The translations under genes and the position numbers were made by a program. Of a stretch of DNA of 64,000 nt, positions 46,101-54,070 are shown in pieces; the stretch's first letter is position 1; each line of letters begins with the position of its first letter. Below the pieces are notes generated by a model. It saw only the letters and a program-made list of their open reading frames with translations, searched no databases and was not told where the DNA came from. This DNA comes from Candidatus Brachybacter algidus (GTDB lineage Bacteria > Bacteroidota > Bacteroidia > Chitinophagales > Saprospiraceae), in contig JADJSK010000006.1 in the NCBI GenBank assembly GCA_016711705.1, positions 124,001 to 188,000 on the forward strand, read 5' to 3'.

Positions 46101-46707
46101 TGATGGATCAAAACAAGATGTTCAGCCTGGTACTTACTTAATCATAGTGACCGACGGTTCAGGATGTGCTAAGGAAACTTCGATCACGATCGATGGACCT
46201 TATGTATATTCAGTAGAGAACTCAGAAGTTGTAACACCTCAGTTAGGAAGTAATGATGGATCTATTGGTATAGAATTGAATGGTCCTTCTGATGATCTTA
46301 CTTTCGCATGGACTAAAGATGGCGTGGCTTTCGCATCTACAGAAGATATTTCTGATCTGGAGTCGGGTATTTATGTGCTTAATATCTCAGATGCAAATGG
46401 ATGTACTTTTGGACCATATACTTACGACCTTACACCTTCAAGTGTTTATGATGCGAATTTCACTTCTAAACTTAGTGTATATCCTAATCCAACGGCTGAT
46501 GTCTTAACTGTCAAATATGATGGCAAAGAAAGTCAAATGTTTGTTCAGATTATCGATGTACTAGGAAGAAGAGTATCAATGAACAATTTGAACCTTGTAG
46601 GTGGAAAAGTTCAGATATCTACTCAATCTCTAAGCAATGGTACTTATAGAATGATCTTCGATAATGGCTCTAAAGTCGCTGTTAAACAATTTGTAGTTAT
46701 TAAATAA
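43120..46707 (+). CDS. Secreted thioredoxin-domain protein fused to SprB and HYR repeats with T9SS sorting domain
   Basis: A 1195-residue protein. It has a signal peptide (ending ...GSLKAQ) and a TlpA/redoxin-like thioredoxin domain at about 25-175 with the intact active site C62-G-P-C65 (DMFATWCGPCWNYHQ). Many SprB-type repeats follow (PYTYAWSTGATTQNLSNVPT, TYSVNIVDAEGCS and similar) to about 800. Two HYR-type domains (about 800-960, with DNTAPSWNNCPSG) and another SprB repeat come next. The C-terminus is a T9SS sorting domain (about 1120-1195, VYPNPTADVLTVKYD ... VAVKQFVVIK). The protein is predicted to be carried to the cell surface or medium, where the CGPC site could act on disulfides; that role is inference. 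Confidence 0.92.
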   Translation: MKKRFLFLLFSIFALGSLKAQLPNGSQAPDWILTDLNGNTHHLQEYLDAGKTVYIDMFATWCGPCWNYHQTHTLKNLYEQYGPDGTDQVMVFGIESDISTPTNCLYDQNCPSSQGDWTAGVPYPIIDITATNGPNMPNNYALSYYPTIYGICPNGQITEVSQVGLATLVNFMNNCPQPPPLAMNYQVTDIHCSLSASGAINLSVFGGKSPYTYAWSTGATTQNLSNVPTGTYSCLITDSKGDQITTGNITVDGPTSLISIASQEAIQSTCEQSNGSVSVSATGGDPGYTYSWSNGASTPSINNLFAGTYSVNIVDAEGCSVSASLEVYNIPSPTVLISDNGQQLSCTNPSLVISSAGSSTGTEYTYSWTTSNGLIISDPLLTNITVGAPGLYVLTIYNTSLGCFNANFIQINGAVGLPIANAGSNEYLPCSGGEVSLSGSASSTGNNYTYLWTTTDGNILTDPTAVNIDVDQSGTYVLHVTNTTNGCVASDETVVEVDNNVNVTSSVSQIQCNGAANGSITINETNYNYTWSNGATTSSIEGLSVGSYQVTITNNAGCVSTQSFSITQPVVLTSTFSGTEATSANSNDGTITANPSGGTGPYTYVWSSGQTTKKITGLSPGSYSVIITDAHGCSTQGAYAINVQGCTLSAAPSVTNASCYGAQTASVTLDLSNVTGTPSILWNTGATSATLEDVSAGSYSATIQDEAGCLTVVNVIISQPDEIALSAISSNGPQCPQDETGTIEITAEGGSGTFTYLWNNGSTESSIDGLSAGIYTVAITDGSGCSTSKEINLKSQDTEKPSLKLKTTEIAIEANGIALLDFPKIDDGSSDNCSDFTVTMVPSEFDCSSLGVQSVEVTLIDGSGNKTIKTVDVTVIDNTAPSWNNCPSGEFLANSCSGLVDLDLSYNDNCTEVLFEQIKGLALDVEFPLGNTSQEYVIIDASGNQNTCAFNVHRDLELQLNATHKNSSCNLLGSIEVTPDGGSNPISYEWENGYDGSKQDVQPGTYLIIVTDGSGCAKETSITIDGPYVYSVENSEVVTPQLGSNDGSIGIELNGPSDDLTFAWTKDGVAFASTEDISDLESGIYVLNISDANGCTFGPYTYDLTPSSVYDANFTSKLSVYPNPTADVLTVKYDGKESQMFVQIIDVLGRRVSMNNLNLVGGKVQISTQSLSNGTYRMIFDNGSKVAVKQFVVIK

Positions 46708-46730
46708 TTTTTTATATTAGATGTATTATA

Positions 46731-46763
46731 AAAACTCCCGGCTCAAACCGGGAGTTTTTTTTA
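46731..46763 (+). terminator. Rho-independent terminator
   Basis: An 11-bp perfect stem (aaaactcccgg / ccgggagtttt) with a 6-nt loop runs into a T tract, 24 bp after the stop of the thioredoxin-fusion gene. Confidence 0.9.
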
Positions 46764-46785
46764 TTGTACAAAATGAATAAACAAT

Positions 46786-47280
46786 ATGATTGAAAAACCT
46801 GATTTTATAACCTTAAGCACCATTGCTAACAGTCCGGAAGGTACGATTGAAGATAATTCAAATCTCTACTTTCCTTTTTTAGAATTGGACGAATGGGTAT
46901 TTATTATTCCGGCTGCTGCAGATATAGATCAATGGCATCCATCAATCATTAATTTTGAAGGAAACACTTGGGTACTTTTGTTTACCGATAGCACTATGGC
47001 ACATAATTTCGCTAAATTGAATCCAGAGGAGTTCTTGAGTAAGGACGGATCCATTCTTTACATCCCATTAAAGGTAAAAGATGCCCTTCACATGATATAT
47101 GATCTTCATGCAAAGGGGCTATTTGGTATGCAAATCAACTACGGACTTCCTGGCTTCTATATACCCATCTCCAGTATGCCCAACGTAATTGACTATTTGC
47201 TGAGAACAAAAACTGTTCTTTCGGCGATGGAATTGCCGGATTTATTCGCACTGAGTGTGCTACCGAATAAGCCAATTTAG
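46786..47280 (+). CDS. Hypothetical protein, possibly SseB-like
   Basis: A 164-residue soluble protein without signal peptide or membrane segment. The pattern WVFIIPAAAD ... WVLLFTDSTMAHNFAKLNPE ... ILYIPLKVKDALHMI recalls the SseB N-terminal domain (the strand-FTD-helix arrangement), but the match is by eye and weak. It lies directly after a terminator, so it has its own promoter. Function unknown. Confidence 0.7.
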   Translation: MIEKPDFITLSTIANSPEGTIEDNSNLYFPFLELDEWVFIIPAAADIDQWHPSIINFEGNTWVLLFTDSTMAHNFAKLNPEEFLSKDGSILYIPLKVKDALHMIYDLHAKGLFGMQINYGLPGFYIPISSMPNVIDYLLRTKTVLSAMELPDLFALSVLPNKPI

Positions 47281-47308
47281 GAATTGAAAATTGAGAATTG
47301 AAAATTTG
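47281..47308. repeat. Heptamer satellite (gaattga/aaattga)
   Basis: Four 7-bp units (gaattga, aaattga, gaattga, aaatttg) directly abut the stop codon of the SseB-like gene. Confidence 0.65.
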
Positions 47309-47410
47309 GTAAAGGATGTAGAGAAATAATGATAGCTGATGGCCAATCACTTAAATTTTATGACCCGTAGCTTATTATATTTGGAAAACATTCGCAGTTC
47401 ATGGAACTTG

Positions 47411-47450
47411 CTATTACTCATTACTCTTCACTTATAACTCATCACTTATA
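47411..47450. repeat. Heptamer satellite (attactc/atcactt)
   Basis: About six 7-bp units (attactc twice, ttcactt, ataactc, atcactt) run up to and slightly into the 3' end of the FkbM gene. Confidence 0.65.
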
Positions 47451-48239
47451 TGCATAAATATTCAAAAGTAGATCCATGCCCATCATTGTTTTCCTTTCAA
47501 TAAATGGATATTTTGATGTAAATGCCTCCGTAATATGATACCTGAAACCACTAACTTTGAGAATGTTAAGAAGCTCTCCTAATTGTTGAGTCTTATCATC
47601 CATCGAATGATATTCAATAAAGATGTTTTGTGCTTTATGGAGTTGACCCGCACAATCTTTGATCACATCATACTCTGCACCTTCTATATCTATCTTAAGA
47701 AAATCAATGACATCGAATTCTTCAAGAAGTGATTTGAGTCGAACCGATGGAATCTTAATAATATTATCATGAGAGGATTTGTCTTGTGTAATCATGCCTG
47801 ACGCACCACCTTCTATTTGAAATTCGATAAATCCATCTTGTGTCCAAATTGCTTTAGGATGGATGTCAATATCAGTCAAGTCAAATTCATTAATATTGTG
47901 AGTCAAAATCTCGCAAATTTGTGGATCAGCCTCAAAAGCAATGATCTTTGCTTTTGGATATTTTTGTTTAAAATACAAGACTGAAAGACCGATATTAGAG
48001 CCACAATCTATGATAAGCGGTGAGTTATTCTTAGAAACAAATTTATATATTTCATCTACAAACATTTCCTGATATACACCGAGGAAGGAACCTGAATCTG
48101 GAACTTTGATCTTTTTGCCAAAGAAATTTAATTCAAATGGTTGGTATCGCTGCATCTTGTGCAGTTTGTATTTGTCATACAATCCAATTCCTCTGGCTTT
48201 GAAATAGCGGATATGTTTATCAAGATTTTTTAATTGCAT
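47442..48239 (-). CDS. FkbM family methyltransferase
   Basis: A 265-residue protein with the FkbM SAM-dependent methyltransferase core: SAM-binding loop LIIDCGSNIGLSVLYF, acidic strand IIAFEADPQICEILTHNI, and the FkbM signature VIDFLKIDIEGAEYDVIKDC with downstream IFIEYHS. It probably methylates a sugar or secondary-metabolite hydroxyl; no glycan cluster is adjacent, so the substrate is unknown. A perfect -7 box lies upstream on the minus strand. Its 3' end touches a heptamer repeat. Confidence 0.88.
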   Translation of the reverse strand: MQLKNLDKHIRYFKARGIGLYDKYKLHKMQRYQPFELNFFGKKIKVPDSGSFLGVYQEMFVDEIYKFVSKNNSPLIIDCGSNIGLSVLYFKQKYPKAKIIAFEADPQICEILTHNINEFDLTDIDIHPKAIWTQDGFIEFQIEGGASGMITQDKSSHDNIIKIPSVRLKSLLEEFDVIDFLKIDIEGAEYDVIKDCAGQLHKAQNIFIEYHSMDDKTQQLGELLNILKVSGFRYHITEAFTSKYPFIERKTMMGMDLLLNIYAYK

Positions 48240-48271
48240 TGCTGTTTCATAATATTTTCAACCTTATAACG

Positions 48272-48279
48272 CAAAGGTA
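48272..48279 (-). promoter_or_regulatory. -7 element for the FkbM gene
   Basis: On the minus strand TACCTTTG matches TAnnTTTG, 33 nt before the ATG. No -33 TTG is at the right spacing. Confidence 0.4.
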
Positions 48280-48602
48280 TTAAAAATTCAGCTGCTTCCT
48301 GTTTATCTATAATCAAGCCTGACTTCCTTTTGGCCGAAAGATCTTTTAAGCAGATTTTATTTTAAGATCTATTGGATACATTCACTGAACGCAACCATAG
48401 GAGATTTCCCGCCGTCTCAGTATTTTGTCTGGCAAGCTTCTAATTTCTAATTTTTAACTTCTAATTTATAATTGAGTAATTGCAATACTTATAAAGCTTT
48501 CTTTCATTTACTGCAAATTGAATTATTATCTTATTTATAAGATCAGCAAAACATAGATTGAATTTCCTCATTCTTGAGATCATTTCCAGTGATATTATGT
48601 TT
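48280..48602. other. Geneless spacer with heptamer satellite
   Basis: No gene is seen between the divergent FkbM and hydrolase genes. A heptamer run (cttctaa, tttctaa, tttttaa, cttctaa, tttataa) lies at about 48437-48471. Confidence 0.55.
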
Positions 48603-48610
48603 TATCTTTG
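48603..48610 (+). promoter_or_regulatory. -7 element for the alpha/beta hydrolase gene
   Basis: TATCTTTG is a perfect TAnnTTTG. Transcription would start near 48617, about 14 nt before the non-canonical codon proposed as the start of the hydrolase, which fits translation beginning near 48631. Confidence 0.45.
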
Positions 48611-48630
48611 TTGAATAAAAATAGAAAGCC

Positions 48631-49407
48631 ATCGATTTAGTATATAAACATTACGGAGAGACAGGGCCTGACATAGTCATTCTTCATGGACTGTTCGGCA
48701 CTTTAGATAATTGGCAAACGATTGCGCGGAAGCTTGGCGAGCATTATAGGGTGACAGCATTTGACCTGCGCAATCATGGTCGTTCACCTCACAGCAATAC
48801 CTTCAATGTGTCTATAATGGCTTCTGATGTCTATGAGATGTTTGGGCCTTTAGGAATTGGTTCTGCGGTCATTATAGGCCATTCAATGGGTGCGAAAGTG
48901 GCGATGTATTTTGCATTGGCATATCCGGCAGTAACAGATGGATTAATCTCAATGGATATGGCACCGAAAGAATATAAAAGGGGACATGACGACATATTTG
49001 ATGCTTTAGAAGGTGTCGATCTGGACTCAATGTCTACACGTTCAGAAGTAGAGCAGGCATTATCTTCTACTATTAAAGAGGATGGCACCATACAGTTTTT
49101 AATGAAAAATCTTTCGCGTAACAGTGAAGGGGAAGGATTTCATTGGAAGATGAACCTTCCTGTGCTTAAGAAGAATTATGATGAGATTACTTATGAAGTA
49201 AAGTCGGATACACCTTATTATGGACCAGCTTTGTTCCTGAGAGGTGGAAAGAGTAAATATGTCAAAAATGAAGATATGGCATATATTAAAGCATTGTATC
49301 CTTATGCACATTTAGAAACTTTGGAGGACGCCGGGCATTGGTTACACGCCGATAAGCCGATAGAGACTTATGAGGCCATTGTAAGATTTATGGAGGAGAT
49401 TGACTAA
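48631..49407 (+). CDS. Alpha/beta hydrolase (YbfF-like esterase), apparent non-canonical start
   Basis: About 258 residues if translation starts at the ATC codon at 48631 (reads (M)DLVYKHYGETGPDIVILHG). Essential fold elements lie before the first ATG/GTG/TTG of the frame (GTG 48751): the oxyanion HG motif (ILHGLFGTLDNWQTI) and the first strands. A shorter protein from 48751 would therefore lack them. After that come the DLRNHGRSP loop, the nucleophile elbow GHSMGAK and the catalytic His in EDAGHWLHAD. The closest named group is the YbfF-type acyl esterases. Either ATC is a rare start, or an ATG has mutated or been misread. A -7 promoter box just upstream supports a start here. Confidence 0.8.
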   Translation: MDLVYKHYGETGPDIVILHGLFGTLDNWQTIARKLGEHYRVTAFDLRNHGRSPHSNTFNVSIMASDVYEMFGPLGIGSAVIIGHSMGAKVAMYFALAYPAVTDGLISMDMAPKEYKRGHDDIFDALEGVDLDSMSTRSEVEQALSSTIKEDGTIQFLMKNLSRNSEGEGFHWKMNLPVLKKNYDEITYEVKSDTPYYGPALFLRGGKSKYVKNEDMAYIKALYPYAHLETLEDAGHWLHADKPIETYEAIVRFMEEID

Positions 49408-49685
49408 TTGATCTACAAAGCTGTTGTCAAATCAATAGAACAAAGAGAAGTTTGATTGTGTCCTAATTTTTTTTTTTAGACAATAATTATCAAAACAGTC
49501 AAAGTTAGGAGCTCCGATGGTTTTAATCCAGAGAAGTACGATAATCAGAAATTTAAGTCGCGCCGAACCAAACTTAGGCTTCTAAATAGTATTCCATAAT
49601 TAAGAAACATCCTTCTAATGAAATTTTGAATGAAATTTAAAGGAAGGTGATCTTTAATCATCCCCGATTTTACATCCTTTCTTGC
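49408..49685. other. Geneless spacer
   Basis: No gene is seen. An imperfect aatcaa/ttgatt hairpin followed by a long T run near 49432-49480 might end the hydrolase transcript; the stem is weak. Confidence 0.4.
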
Positions 49686-49693
49686 TATATTTG
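49686..49693 (+). promoter_or_regulatory. -7 element for the PaaG-like operon
   Basis: TATATTTG is a perfect TAnnTTTG, 23 nt before the ATG at 49717; the -33 region is only TTTTAC. Confidence 0.45.
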
Positions 49694-49716
49694 CCCGAAA
49701 TAACCTTATTTTATTT

Positions 49717-50496
49717 ATGTCTTATCAATTTATAAATTTTAACATCCAGGACCACATTGCCAGGATTATTTTTAATCGACCTGAAGTTTACAATTCTATT
49801 CATCAGGCAATGGCTTTTGAGATACAGAATGCGCTTGAACTATGTAAATCGCATGAGGTAAGATGTGTGGTTGTCCAGGGTTCAGGAAAAGCTTTTTGTG
49901 CAGGACAAGACTTGAAGGAGGTCGTCGATCCAAATGGTCCACGCCTGCAGGACATCGTTCGTGAACATTATAATCCAATAATCAAAGCAATCAGGTCATT
50001 AGACAAACCTGTGATTTGTGCAGTCAATGGCGTGGCTGCTGGCGCGGGGGCTAATATCGCTCTTTCTGGAGACATCGTTGTAGCTACACAAAGTGCCTCA
50101 TTTGTCCAGGCCTTTTCTAAAATTGGTCTGATTCCTGACAGCGGCGGAACATTCTTTTTACCACGCCTCATAGGATGGAACAGAGCTTCGGCACTTATGA
50201 TGACAGGAGACAAGGTTATGGCAGCAGACGCCCTGCAGATGGGCATGTTATATAAAGTATATGAAGATAGTGACTTTGATAACTGTGTTAATGCCCTGGC
50301 ATCAAAAATGGCCGAAATGCCTACCTATGGCCTTGCTTTAACTAAACAAGCTTTAAACAATTCATTGACTTCAGACTTAAATAGGCAGCTATCTATCGAG
50401 GAGGAGCTGCAGACTCTTGCCGGACAATCCTACGATTATAACGAAGGTGTGGACTCATTTTTACAAAAGCGTCCACCTTCTTTTAAGGGAAAATAA
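49717..50496 (+). CDS. Enoyl-CoA hydratase/isomerase family, PaaG-like
   Basis: A 259-residue crotonase-fold protein. The oxyanion-hole segments are KAFCAGQDLKEV (62-66 AGQDL) and GVAAGAGANIALSGDI (105-120). The segment KIGLIPDSGGTFFLPRLIG carries Asp141 at the position of the PaaG catalytic Asp, and the usual hydratase Glu pair is not evident, so an isomerase of PaaG type (epoxyphenylacetyl-CoA isomerase) fits best. The downstream gene is a PaaH-like dehydrogenase. No other phenylacetate (paa) genes are in the window, so a more general acyl-CoA role remains possible. Confidence 0.85.
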   Translation: MSYQFINFNIQDHIARIIFNRPEVYNSIHQAMAFEIQNALELCKSHEVRCVVVQGSGKAFCAGQDLKEVVDPNGPRLQDIVREHYNPIIKAIRSLDKPVICAVNGVAAGAGANIALSGDIVVATQSASFVQAFSKIGLIPDSGGTFFLPRLIGWNRASALMMTGDKVMAADALQMGMLYKVYEDSDFDNCVNALASKMAEMPTYGLALTKQALNNSLTSDLNRQLSIEEELQTLAGQSYDYNEGVDSFLQKRPPSFKGK

Positions 50497-50554
50497 CTAG
50501 CGTTAAATTGTATTTTCAAGGAATATTTGTAAGTATTTAACAGAAAAATTGATA

Positions 50555-51691
50555 ATGACGATAAATAAAGTTGCAATAATAGGAGCAGGGGCGATGGGCA
50601 CAGGCATAGGGCAAGTGGCGGCATCCAATGGTTGTGAAGTCATATTTTTTGATGTAATCCAAGAGACGCTCCTACACTCACAACAATCGCTTTCATTTAC
50701 GATGCAATCCTTGATTGTGAAAAACAAAATAAGTGCTGAAGACTCTGAAGCACTCTTGAAAAGATGCACATGGACGGGTGAAATGGCAGACATCGCTCAG
50801 GTAGATTTGGTCATCGAAGCTGTCATCGAAGACGTTCAGGTAAAACGTTCTATTCTGAATGATGTAGGAAGTATTGTTAACGAAGATTGCATAGTCACCA
50901 GCAATACCAGCTCTCTCAGTGTGACCAGGCTTGCCTCTGTATTAAAACATCCTGATCGCTTTGCGGGGCTTCATTTCTTTAACCCGGCTCCAGTTATGAA
51001 ATTGGTAGAGGTGATTCCTGCATTACAAACTAGCCCAAACGTTTTGTCTATATTGATAAGTTTGATGGAACAATGGGGAAAGAGCCCTGCTGTAGCTCGT
51101 GATACTCCGGGTTTTATCGTTAATAAAGTAGCAAGACCTTTTTATGGAGAAGCATTGCGCATCTTTGATGAGGGATTGGCTGGTTGCAAGTTGATCGATG
51201 AAGCTATGAAAGAAATAGGTGGTTTTAAAATGGGGCCTTTTGAATTGATGGACTTTATTGGACATGATGTTAACTACAGGGTAACTGAGTCTGTATACAA
51301 TGCCATGTATCAGGATGCCAGATATAGGCCCTCACTCACTCAGCGTTCACTGATGGATGCGGGTTGGTTAGGCCGAAAGTCAGGTAAAGGATTTTATACA
51401 CATCCTGAATTGGAAGAAACGATGCCTAAAAGAGCTATTCTTACCAAACAAGGTATATTCGATCGTATCATGGCCATGCTCATTAATGAAGCAGTAGAGA
51501 CTGTATATATGAATGTTTGCACTGAGGATGATCTTGACAAAGCCATGACCTTGGGCACTAATTACCCCAAAGGCCTGATGGCTTGGGGAAGAGAGATCGG
51601 CTTTGAAACTATCAATAGGAGGATCAAAGCCCTTTATGAGAACTATCTTGAAGACAGATACCGTCCAAGTGCATACTTTCAGGCCCTATGA
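50555..51691 (+). CDS. 3-hydroxyacyl-CoA dehydrogenase (PaaH/Hbd-like)
   Basis: A 378-residue protein from the ATG at 50555 (in-frame TTG two codons upstream not preferred). NAD-binding Rossmann motif GAGAMGTG (from residue 10), the family block IVTSNTSSLSVTRLA, catalytic-His segment FAGLHFFNPAPVMKLVEVI, and the C-terminal dimerisation domain (DTPGFIVNKVARPFYGEALR ... GPFELMDFIGHDV). A second, shorter C-terminal helical repeat (RIMAMLINEAVETVYMNVCT) makes it longer than plain Hbd (about 285 residues). It oxidises 3-hydroxyacyl-CoA with NAD+, in series with the PaaG-like enzyme 58 bp upstream. Its stop overlaps the start of the TauE/SafE gene by 4 nt. Confidence 0.92.
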   Translation: MTINKVAIIGAGAMGTGIGQVAASNGCEVIFFDVIQETLLHSQQSLSFTMQSLIVKNKISAEDSEALLKRCTWTGEMADIAQVDLVIEAVIEDVQVKRSILNDVGSIVNEDCIVTSNTSSLSVTRLASVLKHPDRFAGLHFFNPAPVMKLVEVIPALQTSPNVLSILISLMEQWGKSPAVARDTPGFIVNKVARPFYGEALRIFDEGLAGCKLIDEAMKEIGGFKMGPFELMDFIGHDVNYRVTESVYNAMYQDARYRPSLTQRSLMDAGWLGRKSGKGFYTHPELEETMPKRAILTKQGIFDRIMAMLINEAVETVYMNVCTEDDLDKAMTLGTNYPKGLMAWGREIGFETINRRIKALYENYLEDRYRPSAYFQAL

Positions 51692-52494
51692 TCACTGATA
51701 TACTTGGATATATAGGAGCATTCCTGATGGGTATCTCACTCGGAGTGATCGGAGGGGGAGGCTCTATTTTTTCTGTTCCTATCTTAGTTTATATTTTTGG
51801 AGTAAATCCCGTGATCGCTACTGCTTATTCTCTTTTTATTGTTGGTCTAACCAGCCTTTCCGGTTCCATTAATCATATCCGATTAGGCAATATCAACTGG
51901 AAGGCTGTGTTTTTCTTTGGGATACCTTCTATTACCACGGTCTTTATCACCAGAACACTTTTAATACCTTTAATCCCGGATCCCGTTTTTGTCGGTACGG
52001 CAATGCAGGTGCCAAAACCTACTTTTTTTCTTTTAATTTTCGCAGGGTTCATGTTGGCTGCATCTTTTGCAATGATGCGTAAAAGTCAAATTCAAAAAAC
52101 AGAAGATACTAAGCTAAATTTCTTTAAAATCACAATGGCAGGGTTCTTTGAGGGCTCTCTGACCGGCCTTGTAGGAGCTGGAGGCGGATTTCTTATTATT
52201 CCGGCACTTGTACTGCTAGGAAAGGTAGAAATGAGAAAGGCAATTGGTTCATCCCTCATTATTATTGCAGTGAAATCGTTAATGGGATTCATGGGTGACC
52301 TACACAACGACGTGGTGATCGATTGGAAACTGTTGGTTACATTTGCTAGTGTTGCTATTGTAGGCATCATGCTTGGCAGTACTTTTTCTACAAAAATAAG
52401 TAATGAAAAACTCAAACCCATCTTTGGATATTTTGTACTGGTCATGGCCATAACAATATTGTTTAAAGAACTATTTTTGAAATATTTTATTTAA
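51688..52494 (+). CDS. TauE/SafE (TSUP) family anion exporter
   Basis: A 268-residue membrane protein with eight or so helices in two related halves. Each opens with the glycine-rich TSUP motif: GAFLMGISLGVIGGGGSIFS near the N-terminus and GFFEGSLTGLVGAGGGFLII in the middle. Members move sulfite, sulfoacetate or related sulfur anions. It is followed 47 bp later by a persulfide dioxygenase-rhodanese gene, so export of sulfite made by that enzyme is the natural reading (inference). Translation is coupled to the dehydrogenase gene (ATGA overlap). Confidence 0.92.
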   Translation: MITDILGYIGAFLMGISLGVIGGGGSIFSVPILVYIFGVNPVIATAYSLFIVGLTSLSGSINHIRLGNINWKAVFFFGIPSITTVFITRTLLIPLIPDPVFVGTAMQVPKPTFFLLIFAGFMLAASFAMMRKSQIQKTEDTKLNFFKITMAGFFEGSLTGLVGAGGGFLIIPALVLLGKVEMRKAIGSSLIIIAVKSLMGFMGDLHNDVVIDWKLLVTFASVAIVGIMLGSTFSTKISNEKLKPIFGYFVLVMAITILFKELFLKYFI

Positions 52495-52541
52495 TCGATA
52501 TTCTATGTTAAAACACATCGAATATTAAAAGAGCATCGCAA

Positions 52542-53924
52542 ATGAAAGTGGAACAGATCTATACAGGTTGTCTGGCACAAGGAGCATATTATATTAAAAG
52601 TAAAAATGAAGTGGCTATTATTGATCCTTTGCGAGAGATCAAACCTTATCTCGAAAGAAGTGAAAGGGATGGTGCCAAGATAAAATACATTTTTGAAACA
52701 CATTTTCACGCTGACTTTGTCTCTGGTCATGTAGATCTTAGCAGAGCCACAGGTGCACCCATTATATACGGACCTAACGCCAATCCTAGTTTTGAAGCAA
52801 TAATAGCAGAAGATGGGCAAATATTTGAACTTGGTGATATAAAGATTAAAGTGCTGCATACTCCCGGCCATACAATGGAGAGTGCTTGCTATTTGCTTTT
52901 GGATGAAAATAACACACCTAAGTATCTTTTTAGCGGTGATACTTTATTTTTAGGCGATGTTGGACGTCCTGATCTTGCACAGAAGGCAGGCCATTTGACT
53001 GTTGAGGATCTGGCAGGGCATCTTTATGACAGCCTCAACAATAAGATTATGCCACTTCCCGATGATGTCATTGTTTATCCTGCTCATGGTGCCGGCAGTG
53101 CATGTGGTAAAAACATGATGAAGCAAAATTCGGACACTTTGGGACACCAAAAAGAAATGAACTATGCGCTAAGACAACCTGATAAAGAATCATTTATCAC
53201 TGAAGTCTTAGATGGATTGACCCCTCCTCCCCTTTATTTTGGCATGAATGTTAAGATGAATAGGGATGGCTATGAACAGATTGAAGATGTACTGGATAAA
53301 GGTAAAGTAGCCCTTAATCCGGCTGAATTTGAGTCCATTGCTAATGAATCCAATGCATTGATACTTGATGTACGGAATCCGGAAGATTTTGCAAAAGGAT
53401 TTATCCCACGTTCTATAAATATTGGTCTAGAAGGTCAATTCGCACCTTGGGTGGGCGCATTGATCGTGGATGTTAAAACTCCTCTTCTCCTCGTGACTTA
53501 TCCGGGAAAAGAAGAAGAAACATCATTACGGCTATCCAGAGTAGGGTTCGATAATCAACTGGGACATATCGGAGGTGGATTCCAATCATGGAAGGACGCT
53601 GGTAAAGAAATAGATCAGGTAGACAGAATTTCCTCAAATCAGTTTATAGATGAATTGACCACTAAAGGTGGCGTAATTTTTGATATTAGAAAGGAATCAG
53701 AATTTGAAGGAAATCACGTAGAAAATGCGAGAAATACTCCTCTGGAAAATATCAATGACTGGATTGATGATGCTAAAGAAACAGATGCTTTTTTTGTGCA
53801 TTGTGCAGGTGGATATCGAAGTATGATGGCAGCATCGATTTTGAAATCGAGAGGTATTCACAATTTCAAAGAAATAGAAGGAGGTTTTGGAGCCATTAAA
53901 AATGAAATGGAAAGCATAGTTTAA
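52542..53924 (+). CDS. Persulfide dioxygenase-type MBL protein fused to two rhodanese domains
   Basis: A 460-residue protein. Residues 1-245 form an ETHE1-like metallo-beta-lactamase domain with metal motif THFHADFVSGH (53-63), HTPGHTMES, FSGDTLFLGDVGRPDL and the His of VYPAHGAGSACG. Rhodanese domain 1 (about 260-350, LILDVRNPEDFAKGFIP) has no active-site Cys (LLVTYPGKEEE). Rhodanese domain 2 (about 365-455) keeps it (FFVHCAGGYRSMMAASIL). Such fusions oxidise glutathione or other low-molecular-weight persulfides to sulfite and transfer sulfane sulfur. Together with the upstream TauE/SafE gene it forms a sulfide-detoxification pair. Confidence 0.92.
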   Translation: MKVEQIYTGCLAQGAYYIKSKNEVAIIDPLREIKPYLERSERDGAKIKYIFETHFHADFVSGHVDLSRATGAPIIYGPNANPSFEAIIAEDGQIFELGDIKIKVLHTPGHTMESACYLLLDENNTPKYLFSGDTLFLGDVGRPDLAQKAGHLTVEDLAGHLYDSLNNKIMPLPDDVIVYPAHGAGSACGKNMMKQNSDTLGHQKEMNYALRQPDKESFITEVLDGLTPPPLYFGMNVKMNRDGYEQIEDVLDKGKVALNPAEFESIANESNALILDVRNPEDFAKGFIPRSINIGLEGQFAPWVGALIVDVKTPLLLVTYPGKEEETSLRLSRVGFDNQLGHIGGGFQSWKDAGKEIDQVDRISSNQFIDELTTKGGVIFDIRKESEFEGNHVENARNTPLENINDWIDDAKETDAFFVHCAGGYRSMMAASILKSRGIHNFKEIEGGFGAIKNEMESIV

Positions 53925-53975
53925 CCAAAAAATAGGACAATGATATAAATGTTCAAATTATTTGATGTATTTTCA

Positions 53976-54005
53976 TTGGTTCAATTATTAATAGCAGTAT
54001 CTTTG
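53976..54005 (+). promoter_or_regulatory. Bacteroidota-type promoter of ssb
   Basis: TTG (53976-53978), a 19-nt spacer and TATCTTTG (53998-54005) match the consensus fully; the leader to the ATG at 54071 is about 60 nt. Confidence 0.65.
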
Positions 54006-54070
54006 GCTGGTTTTAACAAACAAAATTGTAAATTAATTATATAATATTTTAAAATTCAAATCTCACTATT

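Noticed and set aside
49717..51691. Phenylacetate degradation (paa) cluster
   Set aside because: Only PaaG-like and PaaH-like genes are here; the ring epoxidase paaABCDE, paaK and paaZ are absent, so the pathway cannot be claimed from this window.
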